Shown here: positions 51,318 through 62,838 of the stretch, piece by piece | How the letters are laid out: the number at the start of each line of letters is the position of its first letter | How positions within the stretch are numbered: position 1 is the first letter of the stretch | Source of the DNA: Thermus altitudinis | Lineage (GTDB): Bacteria; Deinococcota; Deinococci; Deinococcales; Thermaceae | DNA: 64,000 bases | Reading direction: 5' to 3' | Assembly (NCBI RefSeq): GCF_022760835.1 | Contig: NZ_JAKTNQ010000001.1 | Coordinates: 566 to 64,565 of the forward strand | Notes under the pieces: model-generated | What the model was told of the DNA's origin: nothing | The model's database searches: none | The model's input: only the letters and a program-made list of their open reading frames with translations | Translations under genes and position numbers: made by a program

Positions 51318-52820
51318 ATGGAGCTTCCGCGTGCCTATGGCTTGCTTCTGCACCCCACCAGCCTCCCCGGACCTTATGGCATCGGGGTTTTAGGGGAGGA
51401 GGCCCGGGGCTTTCTTCGCTTTCTCCAGGATTTTGGCGGGCGGTACTGGCAGGTTTTGCCCCTAGGCCCCACGGGCTATGGGGACTCCCCCTACCAGGCC
51501 TTTAGCGCCTTTGCCGGGAATCCCTACCTCATTGACCTCCGCCCCTTGGCGGAAGCGGGGTATATGGCCCTAAAAGACCCTGGCTTCCCCCAAGGGCGGG
51601 TGGACTACGGCGGGCTTTACGCCTGGAAGTGGCCGGTGCTCCGGGCGGCCTTCCAGGGTTTTCAGGAGCGGGCTCCCCAAGGGGAACGGGAGGCTTTCCA
51701 GGAGTTTTGGGAAAAGGAGGCCTTTTGGCTTCGGGACTACGCCCTCTTCATGGCCCTTAAGGAGGCCCATGGGGGGCTTCCCTGGAACCGCTGGCCCATG
51801 CCCCTTCGCCTAAGGGAGGATAAGGCGCTAAAGGAAGCCGAGGGCCAACTTTCCCAGGCGGTGGCCTTTCACGCTTGGACCCAGTGGCTCTTTTTCCAGC
51901 AGTGGGGCGCCCTAAGGGAGGAGGCAGAGGCCTTGGGCTTAGCCTTCATCGGGGACATGCCCATCTTCGTGGCCGAGGACTCCGCGGAGGTCTGGGCCCA
52001 TCCCGAGTGGTTCCATCTGGATGAGGAGGGAAGGCCCACGGTGGTGGCCGGGGTGCCCCCGGATTACTTTTCGGAAACGGGCCAGCGCTGGGGGAATCCC
52101 CTGTACCGCTGGGAGGTGCTGGAAAAGGAGGGGTTCTCCTTCTGGATGGCGCGCCTAAGGAAGGCCCTGGAGCTCTTCCACCTGGTGCGCATTGACCACT
52201 TCCGGGGGTTTGAGGCCTACTGGGAGATCCCCGCCTCCTGCCCCACGGCGGTGGAGGGGCGCTGGGTGAAGGCCCCGGGGGAGAAGCTTTTCCAGAAGAT
52301 TCAGGAAACCTTTGGGCAGGTGCCCATCCTGGCGGAGGACCTAGGGGTTATCACCGAGGAGGTGGTGGCCTTAAGGGAGCGGTTTGGCCTGCCCGGGATG
52401 AAGGTCTTGCAGTTCGCCTTTGACGGGGGGAGGGAAAACCCTTTCCTCCCCCACAACTATCCCCCCCATGGCCGGGTGGTGGTCTATACCGGTACCCACG
52501 ACAACGACACCACCTTAGGCTGGTACCGCACCGCCACCCCCCACGAAAAGGCCTTCCTGGAACGGTATCTGGCGGAGTGGGGGATCGGCTTCCATGGGGA
52601 GGAGGAGGTGCCCTGGGCCCTCATGCACCTGGGGATGAAATCGGTGGCCCAGCTTGCCGTCTACCCGGTGCAGGATGTCTTGGCCCTGGGAAGCGAGGCC
52701 CGCATGAACTACCCTGGAAGGCCCTTCGGCAACTGGGCCTGGCGGCTTCGCCCGGGGGAGCTGAGGCCGGAGCACGGGGAGCGGCTTCTTTGGATGGCGA
52801 AGGCCACGGATAGGGTGTAG
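51318..52820 (+). CDS. malQ: 4-alpha-glucanotransferase (amylomaltase)
   Basis: A 500-residue GH77 enzyme, the same length as the T. aquaticus and T. thermophilus amylomaltases. Landmarks are LLHPTSLPGPYGIG, YWQVLPLGPTGYGDSPYQ, IGDMPIFVAEDSAEVW, the nucleophile Asp in VRIDHFRGFEAYW, the acid Glu in ILAEDLGVITEEV, and the third acid in YTGTHDNDTTLGWY. It transfers alpha-1,4-glucan segments and can form large cyclic glucans. It is a single-gene unit with its own promoter and a hairpin after it. Confidence 0.98.
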   Translation: MELPRAYGLLLHPTSLPGPYGIGVLGEEARGFLRFLQDFGGRYWQVLPLGPTGYGDSPYQAFSAFAGNPYLIDLRPLAEAGYMALKDPGFPQGRVDYGGLYAWKWPVLRAAFQGFQERAPQGEREAFQEFWEKEAFWLRDYALFMALKEAHGGLPWNRWPMPLRLREDKALKEAEGQLSQAVAFHAWTQWLFFQQWGALREEAEALGLAFIGDMPIFVAEDSAEVWAHPEWFHLDEEGRPTVVAGVPPDYFSETGQRWGNPLYRWEVLEKEGFSFWMARLRKALELFHLVRIDHFRGFEAYWEIPASCPTAVEGRWVKAPGEKLFQKIQETFGQVPILAEDLGVITEEVVALRERFGLPGMKVLQFAFDGGRENPFLPHNYPPHGRVVVYTGTHDNDTTLGWYRTATPHEKAFLERYLAEWGIGFHGEEEVPWALMHLGMKSVAQLAVYPVQDVLALGSEARMNYPGRPFGNWAWRLRPGELRPEHGERLLWMAKATDRV

Positions 52821-52827
52821 GAGCCGC

Positions 52828-52850
52828 CCACCCTGGCCAAGCCAGGGTGG
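52828..52850. terminator. Hairpin between convergent malQ and sucD
   Basis: CCACCCTGGC (52828-52837), loop CAA, GCCAGGGTGG (52841-52850): a perfect 10-bp stem in the 47-bp gap between two convergent genes. No T-run on either side, so a factor may be needed, but its position suits a bidirectional terminator. Confidence 0.6.
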
Positions 52851-52867
52851 GGGACGGCCCAAGGCCT

Positions 52868-53734
52868 TTAGCCCAAGGCTTTTTTCACCAGCTCCACGAT
52901 CTCGTCAATGGTGTCCGCCACGGGGATCCCCGCCTCGGCGAAGGCCTTCAGCTTGGACTCCGGGGTGCCCACGTTCCCCATGATGATGGCCCCTGCATGG
53001 CCCATGCGCTTGCCCTTGGGGGCGCTTCGGCCACCGATGAAGCCCACCACCGGCTTCTTCATGTTCTCCCGGATCCAGGCTGCCGCCTCCTCCTCGTCGG
53101 AGCCCCCGATCTCCCCAATGAGGACCACGGCCTCGGTCTCGGGGTCCTCATTGAAGAGGGGGAGGAGGTCCTTGAAGGTGGTGCCGATCACCGGGTCGCC
53201 CCCAATGCCCACGGTGGTGGTGGTGCCCAGGCCCGCCTGGGAGAGGGCGGCGGCGGCCTCGTAGGTGAGGGTGCCGGAGCGGCTTATGAGCCCCACCTTG
53301 CCCCGCTTAAACACGTGGCCCGGCATGATGCCGATCTTGCTCTCCTCGGCGCTGATGATCCCGGGGCAGTTGCCCCCGATGAGGCGGCTACCCAAGGCCT
53401 TGATCTCCGCCACCGCCTTCACCATATCCAGGGTGGGGATGCCCTCGGTGATGAGGACGATGAGGGGAATACCGGCATGGGCCGCCTCGAGGGCCGCATC
53501 CGCCGCCGCCGGGGCCGGCACGAAGATGATGGAGGCGTCAACGGGGTGCTGGGCCACGGCCTCTCTGACCGTGTCGTAGACGGGAAGGCCTAGGACCTCG
53601 GTTCCCCCTTTCCCTGGGGTGACCCCGGCCACCACCCGGGTGCCGTAGTCCAACATCTGCTGGGTGTGAAACTGCCCCTCCCGGCCGGTGATGCCCTGGA
53701 CCAGGACGCGGGTTTCGCGATGGATCAGGATCAC
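52868..53734 (-). CDS. sucD: Succinyl-CoA synthetase alpha subunit
   Basis: A 288-residue SucD. CoA-binding [19 protein letters not shown], the NCPG motif in [24 protein letters not shown], and the phosphorylated His in [14 protein letters not shown] are all present. With SucC it makes ATP or GTP from succinyl-CoA in the TCA cycle. GTG 53734 overlaps the sucC stop (GTGA). Confidence 0.98.
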   Translation of the reverse strand: MILIHRETRVLVQGITGREGQFHTQQMLDYGTRVVAGVTPGKGGTEVLGLPVYDTVREAVAQHPVDASIIFVPAPAAADAALEAAHAGIPLIVLITEGIPTLDMVKAVAEIKALGSRLIGGNCPGIISAEESKIGIMPGHVFKRGKVGLISRSGTLTYEAAAALSQAGLGTTTTVGIGGDPVIGTTFKDLLPLFNEDPETEAVVLIGEIGGSDEEEAAAWIRENMKKPVVGFIGGRSAPKGKRMGHAGAIIMGNVGTPESKLKAFAEAGIPVADTIDEIVELVKKALG

Positions 53735-54867
53735 GCCGCACCTCCCACCATGGCCACGATGGCCTTGGCCGCCTCCATGGACGTGGGGTACATGTAGATG
53801 GGCTTGCCCTCCAGTAGCCTCTTGGCCTCCTCCTCGGCGGTCCCCGCCACCCGCATGACCACGGGTTTGCTGAGAAGCCCTTCCTCCAGGGCCCGGATCA
53901 CCCCCTTGGCCACCTCATCCGCACGGGTAATGCCGCCGAAGATGTTGATGAACACCCCCTTGACCTCGGGGTCCTTGAGGACCACCTTGAGGGCGTTATA
54001 GACCACCTCCGCCTTGGCCCCGCCCCCGATGTCCAGGAAGTTGGCGGGCCTGCCCCCCACCCGGTTCACCAGGTCCAGGGTGTACATGACCAACCCGGCC
54101 CCGTTCCCGATGACGCCAATGTTCCCTTGCAACTTTACGTAGGCGAAGCCGTAGTTGCTGGCCTCCACCTCCAGGGGATGCTCGGCCTCAATCTCCCTTA
54201 GCTCGGCTAGATCCGGGTGCCGGAAGAGGGCGTTGTCGTCCAGGACGATCTTGGCATCGGCGGCCACCACCTGGCCCTCGGTGGTGACCACCAGGGGGTT
54301 GATCTCAGCGATGGAGGCATCCACCCCCTCGTAGGCCCGCCACAGGGCCACCAGGACCTGGGCCAGCTTGTTGAGGTGGCCCTCGAGGCCCGCCCGCTTC
54401 ACCATCTCCCGGGCCTCAAAGGCCCGGAAGCCCTTATGGGGGTCAATCCAAAACTTGTGGATGGCCTCGGGGCGTTCCGCCGCCACCTCCTCAATGTCCA
54501 CGCCCCCCTCCTTGGAGAGCATGAGGACCACCTTCTTTTGGGAACGGTCCAGGATAAGCCCGGCGTAGTACTCCTTGGCGATGTCCACCGCCTCGGCCAC
54601 CAGGACCTTCTTCACCGTGAGGCCCTTGATGTTCATCCCCAGGATGGCCTGGGCTTTCTCATAGGCCTCCTGGGGGGTGTCCGCCAGCTTTACGCCCCCG
54701 GCCTTGCCTCTGCCGCCCACGTGCACCTGGGCCTTGATCACCACCCGTTTGCCCAGCTCCTCGGCGATGCGCTTCGCCTCGTCCGGGGTGTAGGCCACCT
54801 TTCCCGGCGGCACCGGTACCCCGTAGCGGGCCAGAATCTCCTTGGCTTGATACTCGTGCAGGTTCAA
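53731..54867 (-). CDS. sucC: Succinyl-CoA synthetase beta subunit
   Basis: A 378-residue ATP-grasp protein: [46 protein letters not shown], and [17 protein letters not shown] near the C-terminus. The start is set at TTG 54867, which has AAGGAGGTG 4-12 nt upstream and gives the expected N-terminus; the longer frame runs into the palindromic leader. The AAGG of that ribosome site lies in a 16-bp palindrome (54877-54892), and a TATAAT box lies upstream at 54902-54907. Confidence 0.97.
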   Translation of the reverse strand: MNLHEYQAKEILARYGVPVPPGKVAYTPDEAKRIAEELGKRVVIKAQVHVGGRGKAGGVKLADTPQEAYEKAQAILGMNIKGLTVKKVLVAEAVDIAKEYYAGLILDRSQKKVVLMLSKEGGVDIEEVAAERPEAIHKFWIDPHKGFRAFEAREMVKRAGLEGHLNKLAQVLVALWRAYEGVDASIAEINPLVVTTEGQVVAADAKIVLDDNALFRHPDLAELREIEAEHPLEVEASNYGFAYVKLQGNIGVIGNGAGLVMYTLDLVNRVGGRPANFLDIGGGAKAEVVYNALKVVLKDPEVKGVFINIFGGITRADEVAKGVIRALEEGLLSKPVVMRVAGTAEEEAKRLLEGKPIYMYPTSMEAAKAIVAMVGGAA

Positions 54868-54876
54868 GCTCCACCT

Positions 54877-54892
54877 CCTTGGCCGGCCAAGG
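54877..54892 (-). promoter_or_regulatory. Perfect 16-bp palindrome covering the sucC ribosome site
   Basis: CCTTGGCCGGCCAAGG. In the mRNA it can fold into a hairpin that hides the AAGG of the AAGGAGG Shine-Dalgarno, or at DNA level it could be an operator 10 bp after the -10 box. Confidence 0.5.
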
Positions 54893-54901
54893 CCGTTAGG
54901 C

Positions 54902-54907
54902 ATTATA
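54902..54907 (-). promoter_or_regulatory. -10 box TATAAT of sucCD
   Basis: Perfect TATAAT on the minus strand, 34 nt before TTG 54867. The -35 position reads TAATGG, a weak match. Confidence 0.6.
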
Positions 54908-54927
54908 AGCCCCTGGGCCTTCAGCCA

Positions 54928-55941
54928 TTAGCTTTGGGCCTCGGCGGCCGGCTGGGCGAAGAAGAGGCGGCCCACCTGGGTCTGGATGGCCTGGGTGATG
55001 ACCACCTCCACCTCCTGGCCCCGGTACCGGATCCCCCCGTCCACCACCACCATGGAGCCATCCTCCAGGTAGCCCACCCCCTGGTGGGGCTCCTTGCCTT
55101 CCTTGAGGATGAGGAGCCTCAGGGTATCCCCCACCTTGAGCTGGGGGCGGAGGGCCTGGGCCAGGGCCTGGACGGAAAGGGCCCTGACCCCGTAGATCCT
55201 GGCCATCTGCAGGAGGGCCAGGTCGTTGCTGACCAGGGCGGCTTTAAGGTCCCGGGCCAGGAAGAGGAGCTTTTCGTCCACGCTTTCCCCTCTGGGGGCC
55301 TCTTCCAGCACCTCCAGGGATACCAGCTCCTTCAGCCTTTCCAGGGTTTCCAGACCCCGCCTCCCCTTGGCCCGCTTGAGGGGATCGGGGCTATCGGCGA
55401 AGTGCTGGAGCTCCTTCAGCACAAAGTGGGGCACGTAAAGCGGGCCTTCCAGGAAACCCGTGGCCGCCACCTCGGCCACCCTTCCGTCCACCAGGACGCT
55501 GGTGTCCAGCACCTTGCCCCCTTGGGGGCGGTGGGGGGGTTGGGGAAGGCGCAAATACTCCTTGTAGCCCAAGGCCAGGTAGGCGAAAAGCCCCACCAGG
55601 AAAAGGGCTAAGAAGAGGCTATGGTAAGGGGAAAACCCGGGGATTTGCGAAAGCAAGGTGGTGAGCAGGACGGTGAGGAGGAGGCCCAGCGTGGCCCCCA
55701 GGGTCAGGGCCACGGGCACCTCCGGGGGAAGCTCCCGCAACCGTTGCAGGCGTTTTTGCAGAAGGGCCTCGAGGCGGGGTGCCAAAAGAATCCCGGTGAG
55801 GAAGCCCGCCAGGGTCAGGTAAAGGCGGTTCAGGGAAAGCAGGCCCGCCGACCGGGGAAGAAGCCCCAGGTTCTCCAGGCCCACCGCCAGCTGGTAGCCC
55901 AAAAGGGCGAAGAACAGGTAAAGGAGAAGGGGGAAACTCAT
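54928..55941 (-). CDS. PIN/TRAM-domain membrane protein (YacL type)
   Basis: A 337-residue protein. Four hydrophobic segments occupy about residues 1-125, followed by a PIN domain ([16 protein letters not shown] with the first Asp, [35 protein letters not shown]) and a C-terminal TRAM domain ([20 protein letters not shown]). The PIN acidic residues are present, so ribonuclease activity is possible; the family function is unknown. It overlaps radA by 4 bp and follows it in the transcript, a neighbourhood also seen in Firmicutes (radA-yacL). Confidence 0.92.
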   Translation of the reverse strand: MSFPLLLYLFFALLGYQLAVGLENLGLLPRSAGLLSLNRLYLTLAGFLTGILLAPRLEALLQKRLQRLRELPPEVPVALTLGATLGLLLTVLLTTLLSQIPGFSPYHSLFLALFLVGLFAYLALGYKEYLRLPQPPHRPQGGKVLDTSVLVDGRVAEVAATGFLEGPLYVPHFVLKELQHFADSPDPLKRAKGRRGLETLERLKELVSLEVLEEAPRGESVDEKLLFLARDLKAALVSNDLALLQMARIYGVRALSVQALAQALRPQLKVGDTLRLLILKEGKEPHQGVGYLEDGSMVVVDGGIRYRGQEVEVVITQAIQTQVGRLFFAQPAAEAQS

Positions 55942-57215
55942 CCCAAATACCGCTCCACCGCCTCCTTGAGGGCCTTGGTGTTGCCCGGGTGCAGGATGCG
56001 GGAAAACCCCGCCCGTTCCCCTTCCCTAAGCCGCCGTTCCAATCCCATCACGCTCCGCACCTCGCCCAGAAGGCCCACCTCCCCCACCACCGCCAGGTCC
56101 GGGGGCAGGGCCTTGCCCACCACCGCAGAATACACCGCCAGGGCCACCGCCAGGTCCAGACCGGGGTCCAGCACCCTTAAGCCCCCGGCCAGGTTCACGT
56201 AGACGTCCAGGGCCCCAAGGGGCAGGCCAAGCCGCCTTTCCAGAACCGCCAGCACCATGTCCACCCGCCTGGGGTCCAACCCCTGGACCACCCGCCTGGG
56301 GGCGGGGAAGGGGGTTTTGGCGGCCAGGGCCTGGACCTCCAGGGCCAAGGCCCTTTCTCCGGCCAGGGCCAGGGCCACGGCGCTTCCCGGAACCCCCAAG
56401 GGCCTTTCCCACAGGAAGGCCTCGGAGGGGTTGGGCACCTCCTTAAGGCCTTCCTCCTCCATGCGGAAAACCCCCAGTTCCCCCACCGGGCCAAAACGGT
56501 TCTTGGCGCTCCTTAGGACCCGGTAAACCCCGGCGGTTTCCAGGTACAGGGTGGCGTCCACCGCATGCTCCATGCTCTTGGGCCCCGCCACCACCCCCTC
56601 CTTGGTCACGTGGCCCACCAAAACGGTGGTGATGCCTTCCTCCTTGGCCAGGCGTACGAAGGCGTGGGTGGCCTCCCGCACCGCCACCAGGCTACCCGGA
56701 CTTCCCCCGGCCTCAATGGTCTGGATGGAATCCACAAAGAGCACCTCGGGGGGCTCCCTCTCCAAAAGGGTTACCAGGGGCTCCAGGTGGGTTTCCTTGA
56801 GGAGAAGCAGCTCCTTTACCCCCAGCCTTCTGGCCCGCAGCTTGATCTGGGCGGGGGATTCCTCCCCCGCCAGGTAGTACACCCGCCTTTCCAGGCGCTT
56901 GGCCAGTTCCAGGAGGAGGGTGCTCTTGCCCACCCCCGGTTCGCCCCCCAGGAGGACCACCTCCCCCGGTACGAACCCTCCCCCCAGGACCCGGTCCACC
57001 TCGGCAAGCCCTGAGGAAAAGCGGCTTTCCTGGGCCTCGTCCACCTGGGAAAGGGCCACCGGGCTGGGGGTTGCCGGTTCGGCCCCCTGGCCTTTTGGGG
57101 AAGGGGAGGCGGTCCCTTCGCGGAAACTTTCCCAGGAACCGCAGGCCGGGCACCGCCCCAAGGGTTTGGGGGTACGGTAACCGCATTCCACGCAGGTGTA
57201 GGAGGTCTTGGCCAT
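55938..57215 (-). CDS. radA: DNA repair protein RadA (Sms)
   Basis: A 425-residue RadA: N-terminal zinc finger [18 protein letters not shown], RecA-like ATPase with [27 protein letters not shown], the RadA-specific KNRFG in [13 protein letters not shown], and a C-terminal Lon-like domain ([33 protein letters not shown]). It drives branch migration in recombination and transformation. The start is set at ATG 57215, immediately before the zinc finger. Confidence 0.97.
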   Translation of the reverse strand: MAKTSYTCVECGYRTPKPLGRCPACGSWESFREGTASPSPKGQGAEPATPSPVALSQVDEAQESRFSSGLAEVDRVLGGGFVPGEVVLLGGEPGVGKSTLLLELAKRLERRVYYLAGEESPAQIKLRARRLGVKELLLLKETHLEPLVTLLEREPPEVLFVDSIQTIEAGGSPGSLVAVREATHAFVRLAKEEGITTVLVGHVTKEGVVAGPKSMEHAVDATLYLETAGVYRVLRSAKNRFGPVGELGVFRMEEEGLKEVPNPSEAFLWERPLGVPGSAVALALAGERALALEVQALAAKTPFPAPRRVVQGLDPRRVDMVLAVLERRLGLPLGALDVYVNLAGGLRVLDPGLDLAVALAVYSAVVGKALPPDLAVVGEVGLLGEVRSVMGLERRLREGERAGFSRILHPGNTKALKEAVERYLG

Positions 57216-57240
57216 GGGTTTAGGCCTCGAGGCACCCAAG

Positions 57241-57269
57241 AAAAAGCCGCCCCCTCGGAAGGAGGAGGC
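57241..57269 (-). terminator. Terminator-like hairpin after clpC
   Basis: Minus-strand GCCTCC (57269-57264) pairs with GGGGGC (57254-57249, one G-U), followed by GGC and TTTTT (57245-57241). It lies between the clpC stop and radA. Confidence 0.5.
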
Positions 57270-57294
57270 TGGGCCCAACGGTTCCCGGGGGCAT

Positions 57295-59505
57295 CTAGAC
57301 CAAAAGCTCCTCGCCCTCCACCTCGTGGAAGGCCAGGTGGCCGTCCTCCACGTTCACGTAGAGGTGGCCGGTGGGCTTTTTGAGGAGGGCTAGGGAAAGG
57401 GGGTCCTCAATGCGTTCGCGGATGATGCCCCGGATGGCCCGGGCGCTTCCCGTCTTGGGGGCCTGTTCCACCACGAAGCGGGCCACCTCGGGGGCGAAGC
57501 GCACGGCGATGTCCCGGGACTGGAGCTCTTTTTGGATCTCTTCCAGCATCATCCGGGCCACCTGCACCAGCTCCTCCTCCGTGAGGGGGCGGAAGCGGAT
57601 CACCTCGTCCAGCCGGTCCAGGAACTCCGGGGTGAAGAGGGCCTTGAGGGGGGACTCGGTGTCCACCTCCTTGCTGGTGAAGCCGATGGCCGGGCCCACG
57701 TTGTAGCCGGTGTTGGAGGTCATGATGAGGATCACCCGGCGGAAGTCCACGGTGCGCCCCATGCCGTCGGTGAGGCGGCCCTCGTCCAGCACCTGCAGGA
57801 AGGTGTTGTACACATCCGGGTGGGCCTTTTCAATCTCGTCCAGGAGGACCACGCTGAAGGGTTGGCGGCGCACTGCCTCCGTGAGCCGACCCCCCTGCTC
57901 GTAGCCCACGTAGCCGGGAGGAGCCCCGATCAGTTTGGAGATGGAATGGGGCTCCTGGAACTCGGACATGTCAAAGCGGATGAGGGCCCGCTCCGAACCG
58001 AAGAGCACCTCCGCCAGGGCCTTGGCCAGCTGGGTCTTGCCCACGCCGCTTTGCCCCACGAAGAGGAAGCTGGCGGCCACCCGGGTGCGGCCTCCCAGGC
58101 CCACCCGGGCCCTCCTCAGGGCGCTGGCCAGGGCGCGGATGGCCTCCTCCTGGCCCACCACCCGCTTCCTTAGCTCCTCCTCGAGGTGCATGAGCTTCTG
58201 GTCGTCCTTGTCGTCCACGTAGACCCCGCCCCAGGAGTCCACCACCGCCTCAATGTCCTCCCGGGTCACCATGGGGGTGCCGTCCTCCTCCTCGGCCACG
58301 GGCAGGCCCAAGGAGGCATTGAGCCGCACCCGGCTTGCCGCCTCGTCAATCAGGTCAATGGCCTTATCGGGGAAGTTGCGCCCCGGGAGGGAGCGGATGC
58401 CGATCTTCACGGAAAGCTCCAGGACCTCATCGGGGATGATGACCCCGTGGTGGGCCTCGTACCGGGGACGCAGGCCCTTGAGGATCTCCAGGGTCTCCTC
58501 TGGGGAGGGTTCCAGGACGATCACCGGCTGGAAGCGCCTTTCTAGGGCGGCGTCCTTCTCTATGTAGCGGTGGTACTCCCCGGTGGTGGTGGCCCCGATC
58601 ACCTGGATCTCGCCGCGGGCCAAGGCGGGCTTCAGGATGTTGGCGGCATCCAAGGTGCCCTCGGCTCCCCCGGCCCCGATCAGGGTGTGGAGCTCGTCTA
58701 TGAAGGCGATGACCTTGGCGTTTTTGAGCTCCTCTATGATCTGGCGCAGGCGCTCCTCAAACTCGCCCCGGTACTTGGTGCCCGCCACCACCCCCGCCAG
58801 GTCCAGGGCCACCACCCGGGCCCCTTTGAGGATGGGGGGCACCCGGCCCTCCACGATGGCCTGGGCCAGCCCCTCCACGATGGCCGTCTTGCCCACCCCC
58901 GGGTCCCCTATGAGGACGGGGTTATTCTTGGTGCGCCGGGCCAGGATCTGGATCACCCGGTTGATCTCCTCCTGCCGGCCGATGACGGGGTCCAGCTTGC
59001 CCTCCCGGGCCTCCTTGGTGAGGTCGCGGCCGTACTCGTCCAGGAAGGGGGTGTTCACCGGCTTCTCCCGCTCCCGGCCCTCGGCCATGGAGAGGATGCG
59101 CCAGCGGATGGCGTCCACGTCCTTGGCGAAGTGGGAGAGGATGCGGTAGGCGATCCCGTCGCCCTCACGGATGATGCCCAGGAGGATGTGCTCGGTGCCG
59201 ATCACCGAGGCCCCCATGTTGCGGGCCTCGGCGCTGGCCAGCTCCATGACCCGCCTAGCCCTGGGCGTAATGGCAGGGGGTTCCCCGGTGCGGCTCCCCT
59301 CGCCGCGGCCCACCAGCTCCTCCACCATGCGGCGCATGGCCTCGAGGCTCGCCCCGTACTCCTGGAGGATGCGGGCCGCCGTACCCCCCTCGCGCATCAG
59401 GCCCAGGAGGAGGTGCTCTGGGCCGATCATGGAGTGGCCTAAGCGGCTCCCCTCCTCCCTTGCGTAGTGGAAAACCAGCCTGGCGCGATCGTCGTACCTG
59501 TTCAT
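57295..59505 (-). CDS. clpC: ClpC/ClpA-type AAA+ unfoldase lacking the middle domain
   Basis: A 736-residue Hsp100 protein. It has two Clp-N repeats (residues about 3-60 and 78-135, each with IG.EH.LLG), AAA-1 with [14 protein letters not shown] and [15 protein letters not shown], and AAA-2 with [18 protein letters not shown] and [12 protein letters not shown]. An IGF tripeptide in GPAIGFTSK is placed like the ClpP-docking loop. Only some 20 residues link [13 protein letters not shown] to [13 protein letters not shown], where ClpC proteins carry a coiled-coil middle domain of about 60. In this it resembles ClpA. It feeds substrates to ClpP. ATG 59505 has GAGGGGAGC upstream. Confidence 0.93.
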   Translation of the reverse strand: MNRYDDRARLVFHYAREEGSRLGHSMIGPEHLLLGLMREGGTAARILQEYGASLEAMRRMVEELVGRGEGSRTGEPPAITPRARRVMELASAEARNMGASVIGTEHILLGIIREGDGIAYRILSHFAKDVDAIRWRILSMAEGREREKPVNTPFLDEYGRDLTKEAREGKLDPVIGRQEEINRVIQILARRTKNNPVLIGDPGVGKTAIVEGLAQAIVEGRVPPILKGARVVALDLAGVVAGTKYRGEFEERLRQIIEELKNAKVIAFIDELHTLIGAGGAEGTLDAANILKPALARGEIQVIGATTTGEYHRYIEKDAALERRFQPVIVLEPSPEETLEILKGLRPRYEAHHGVIIPDEVLELSVKIGIRSLPGRNFPDKAIDLIDEAASRVRLNASLGLPVAEEEDGTPMVTREDIEAVVDSWGGVYVDDKDDQKLMHLEEELRKRVVGQEEAIRALASALRRARVGLGGRTRVAASFLFVGQSGVGKTQLAKALAEVLFGSERALIRFDMSEFQEPHSISKLIGAPPGYVGYEQGGRLTEAVRRQPFSVVLLDEIEKAHPDVYNTFLQVLDEGRLTDGMGRTVDFRRVILIMTSNTGYNVGPAIGFTSKEVDTESPLKALFTPEFLDRLDEVIRFRPLTEEELVQVARMMLEEIQKELQSRDIAVRFAPEVARFVVEQAPKTGSARAIRGIIRERIEDPLSLALLKKPTGHLYVNVEDGHLAFHEVEGEELLV

Positions 59506-59521
59506 GCTCCCCTCGTCACCT

Positions 59522-59527
59522 ATTCTA
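59522..59527 (-). promoter_or_regulatory. -10 box TAGAAT of clpC
   Basis: Minus-strand TAGAAT, 16 nt before ATG 59505. The -35 is weak, and I see no CtsR- or HrcA-like repeat nearby. Confidence 0.5.
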
Positions 59528-59603
59528 GCGTAAGCCGGGCGTGGGCAGGGGTTTGCGCCCAGGCTCACCATGGGCCCCGGTGGTGCCCTGGCACCCCCTT
59601 CCG

Positions 59604-59609
59604 GTAAGA
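59604..59609 (+). promoter_or_regulatory. -10 box TAAGAT of glyS
   Basis: TAAGAT lies 41 nt before ATG 59651; GGGGAGGAACG is the ribosome site. The -35 position reads TGGTGC. Confidence 0.45.
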
Positions 59610-59650
59610 TGCCCTGTAACCGGGGGCTTGGTCCCCCTTGGGGAGGAACG

Positions 59651-61171
<1,521 letters not shown>

Positions 61172-61217
61172 GCGGGTGGGGCGGCAGGGATGGGGCCTTG
61201 GGCTATCCTGGGGGTAC

Positions 61218-61361
61218 ATGGTGGCCTTGGCGGATCCTCACCAGGCAGGCCCGGGCCCCAAAGGGCCCGGGGGAGGAGGTCCTGCCAGGAGGCCTGGCCT
61301 GGGGCCAAGGTGTTTCCCTAAGGGGGTAGGGTATGGAGGACGGGAAAGCCATGAGGGTTAA
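61218..61361 (+). CDS. Possible 47-codon leader ORF before asd
   Basis: ATG 61218 follows TATCCT (61204-61209) by 8 nt. The frame encodes a Gly/Pro-rich peptide (MVALADPHQAGPGPKGPG...) and ends in TAA that overlaps the AAGGAGG ribosome site of asd. The order promoter, leader ORF, stop-on-ribosome-site suggests coupling, but codon content gives no independent support and the -35 is poor. It may simply be untranslated leader. Confidence 0.3.
   Translation: MVALADPHQAGPGPKGPGGGGPARRPGLGPRCFPKGVGYGGRESHEG
61244..61286 (+). promoter_or_regulatory. Strong nested hairpin in the asd leader
   Basis: GGCAGG (61244-61249) and CCTGCC (61281-61286) enclose a perfect 9-bp stem, CCCGGGCCC (61250-61258) with GGGCCCGGG (61263-61271), loop CAAA. 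No T-run follows. It could be the glyS 3' hairpin or a pause site for asd. Confidence 0.5.
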
Positions 61362-61373
61362 GGAGGACCGGAG

Positions 61374-62369
61374 ATGAGGGTGGCCGTGGTGGGGGCCACG
61401 GGGGCCGTGGGGCAGGAGATCCTGAAGGTCCTCGAGGCCCGAAACTTCCCCTTGGATGAACTTCGCCTTTACGCCTCCCCCCGCTCCGCCGGCAAGACCC
61501 TGGTGTTTAGGGGGGAGGCCATCCCGGTGGAGCCCCTTCCCCAGGGGCCTTTGCCCGTGGACCTGGTCTTGGCCAGCGCCGGGGGTTCCCTTTCCAAGGC
61601 CCTGGCCCCCCTGTGGGCCCAAGGTGGGGCCTTGGTGATCGATAACTCCAGCGCCTGGCGCTACGAGCCCCAGGTGCCCCTGGTGGTGCCGGAGGTGAAT
61701 CGGGAAAAGATTTTCCAGCACCAGGGCATCATCGCCAACCCCAACTGCACCACCGCCATCCTGGCTATGGCCCTTTGGCCCTTGCACCGGGCCTTCAGGG
61801 CCAAGCGGGTGATTGTGGCCACCTATCAGGCGGCCAGCGGGGCCGGGGCCAAGGGGATGGAGGAGCTTTTGCGGGAAACCCACCGCTACCTTCACGGGGA
61901 AACCCCGGTGGCCGAGGTCTTCGCCCACCCCTTGCCCTTTAACGTGATCCCCCACATAGATGCTTTCCAGGAAAACGGCTACACCCGGGAGGAGATGAAG
62001 GTGGTCTGGGAAACCCACAAGATCTTTGGGGACGATTCCCTAAGGATCAGCGCCACCGCGGTGCGGGTGCCCACCCTTAGGGCCCATGCCGAGGCGGTGA
62101 GCGTGGAGTTTGCCGGGCCCGTCTCCCCGGAGGCCGCCCGGGAGGTCCTGGCCCAGGCTCCCGGGGTGGAGGTGGTGGACGAGCCCCTTGCCAAGCGCTA
62201 CCCCATGCCCCTCACCGCCAGCGGCAAGTGGGATGTGGAGGTGGGCCGAATCCGCAAAAGCCTGGCCTTTGACCACGGCCTGGACTTCTTCGTGGTGGGG
62301 GACCAGCTCCTGAAGGGGGCGGCCCTGAACGCGGTGCAGATTGCGGAGGAGTGGCTTAGGGGACCGTAG
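61374..62369 (+). CDS. asd: Aspartate-semialdehyde dehydrogenase
   Basis: A 331-residue enzyme: NADP-binding [28 protein letters not shown], the catalytic Cys in [30 protein letters not shown] and the late catalytic His in [16 protein letters not shown]. It reduces aspartyl phosphate to the semialdehyde, the branch point for threonine and methionine (lysine in Thermus comes from alpha-aminoadipate, so it is less relevant there). ATG 61374 has AAGGAGG 8 nt upstream. Confidence 0.97.
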   Translation: MRVAVVGATGAVGQEILKVLEARNFPLDELRLYASPRSAGKTLVFRGEAIPVEPLPQGPLPVDLVLASAGGSLSKALAPLWAQGGALVIDNSSAWRYEPQVPLVVPEVNREKIFQHQGIIANPNCTTAILAMALWPLHRAFRAKRVIVATYQAASGAGAKGMEELLRETHRYLHGETPVAEVFAHPLPFNVIPHIDAFQENGYTREEMKVVWETHKIFGDDSLRISATAVRVPTLRAHAEAVSVEFAGPVSPEAAREVLAQAPGVEVVDEPLAKRYPMPLTASGKWDVEVGRIRKSLAFDHGLDFFVVGDQLLKGAALNAVQIAEEWLRGP

Positions 62370-62397
62370 GGGGCTACTACCCTTTTTGTGGTCCCCT
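62358..62397 (+). terminator. Possible terminator of asd
   Basis: AGGGGACC (62358-62365) and GGTCCCCT (62390-62397) form an 8-bp stem that includes the last codons and stop of asd. The enclosed 24 nt hold a smaller GTAG/CTAC hairpin and TTTTT at 62383-62387. Confidence 0.4.
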
Positions 62398-62403
62398 TCA
62401 CCC

Positions 62404-62838
62404 ATGCCCCCTGTAGCCCCCCACCCCAAACCCAAGGAGGCCCTGGAGCGCCACCGCAAGGCCCGGGAGGCCATGGAAGGCCTTCTGCCGGCTGGCGGTC
62501 CATCATGCGCCGAAAGGAAGCAAGGCCAAGGGGATTGCCCGGAAGCTCCCTCGCCGCATCCCTTGGGTTCACCTGGTGTTGGCCCGGCACCAACGGGAAG
62601 ACCCGGGGGCGTTGCCGGATAGGCGGCACCCTAACTCCGGGCGGAAGCCCAAGCTGAGCCCGGAAGAGAGCCAGGTTCTGCTCAAGGCCCCCTACCCGAC
62701 GGGGGCCTGTGGACGGGGCCCCAGCTACGGGCCTGGCCCTTGGCGAGCGAGGCGGTGGCCAATGGCTGGTCCCCTTCCCTGGAGGCTCTGAGGGAGACCG
62801 TGGCTCGGCGGTGCCGGGTCTGGCCAAATGAGCCATAA
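62404..62838 (+). pseudogene. Decayed IS630-like transposase N-terminal region
   Basis: Three frames in succession carry pieces of a winged-helix transposase. ATG 62404 gives KPKEALERHRKAREAMEG; the second frame from about 62480 gives WVHLVLARHQREDPGALPDR and SGRKPKLSPEESQVLL; the third gives GLWTGPQLRAWPLASEAVA and ends at TAA 62838. The R..PGAL.DRR...GRKP.LSPEE and GLWTGP.LRA pattern is that of the first reading frame of IS630-type elements. At least two frameshifts are needed to join them. No catalytic part remains. Family assignment is from motif memory only. Confidence 0.55.

Noticed and set aside
61172-61373. Lysine riboswitch or T-box upstream of asd
   Set aside because: The conserved cores of these elements are absent, and Thermus makes lysine through alpha-aminoadipate.
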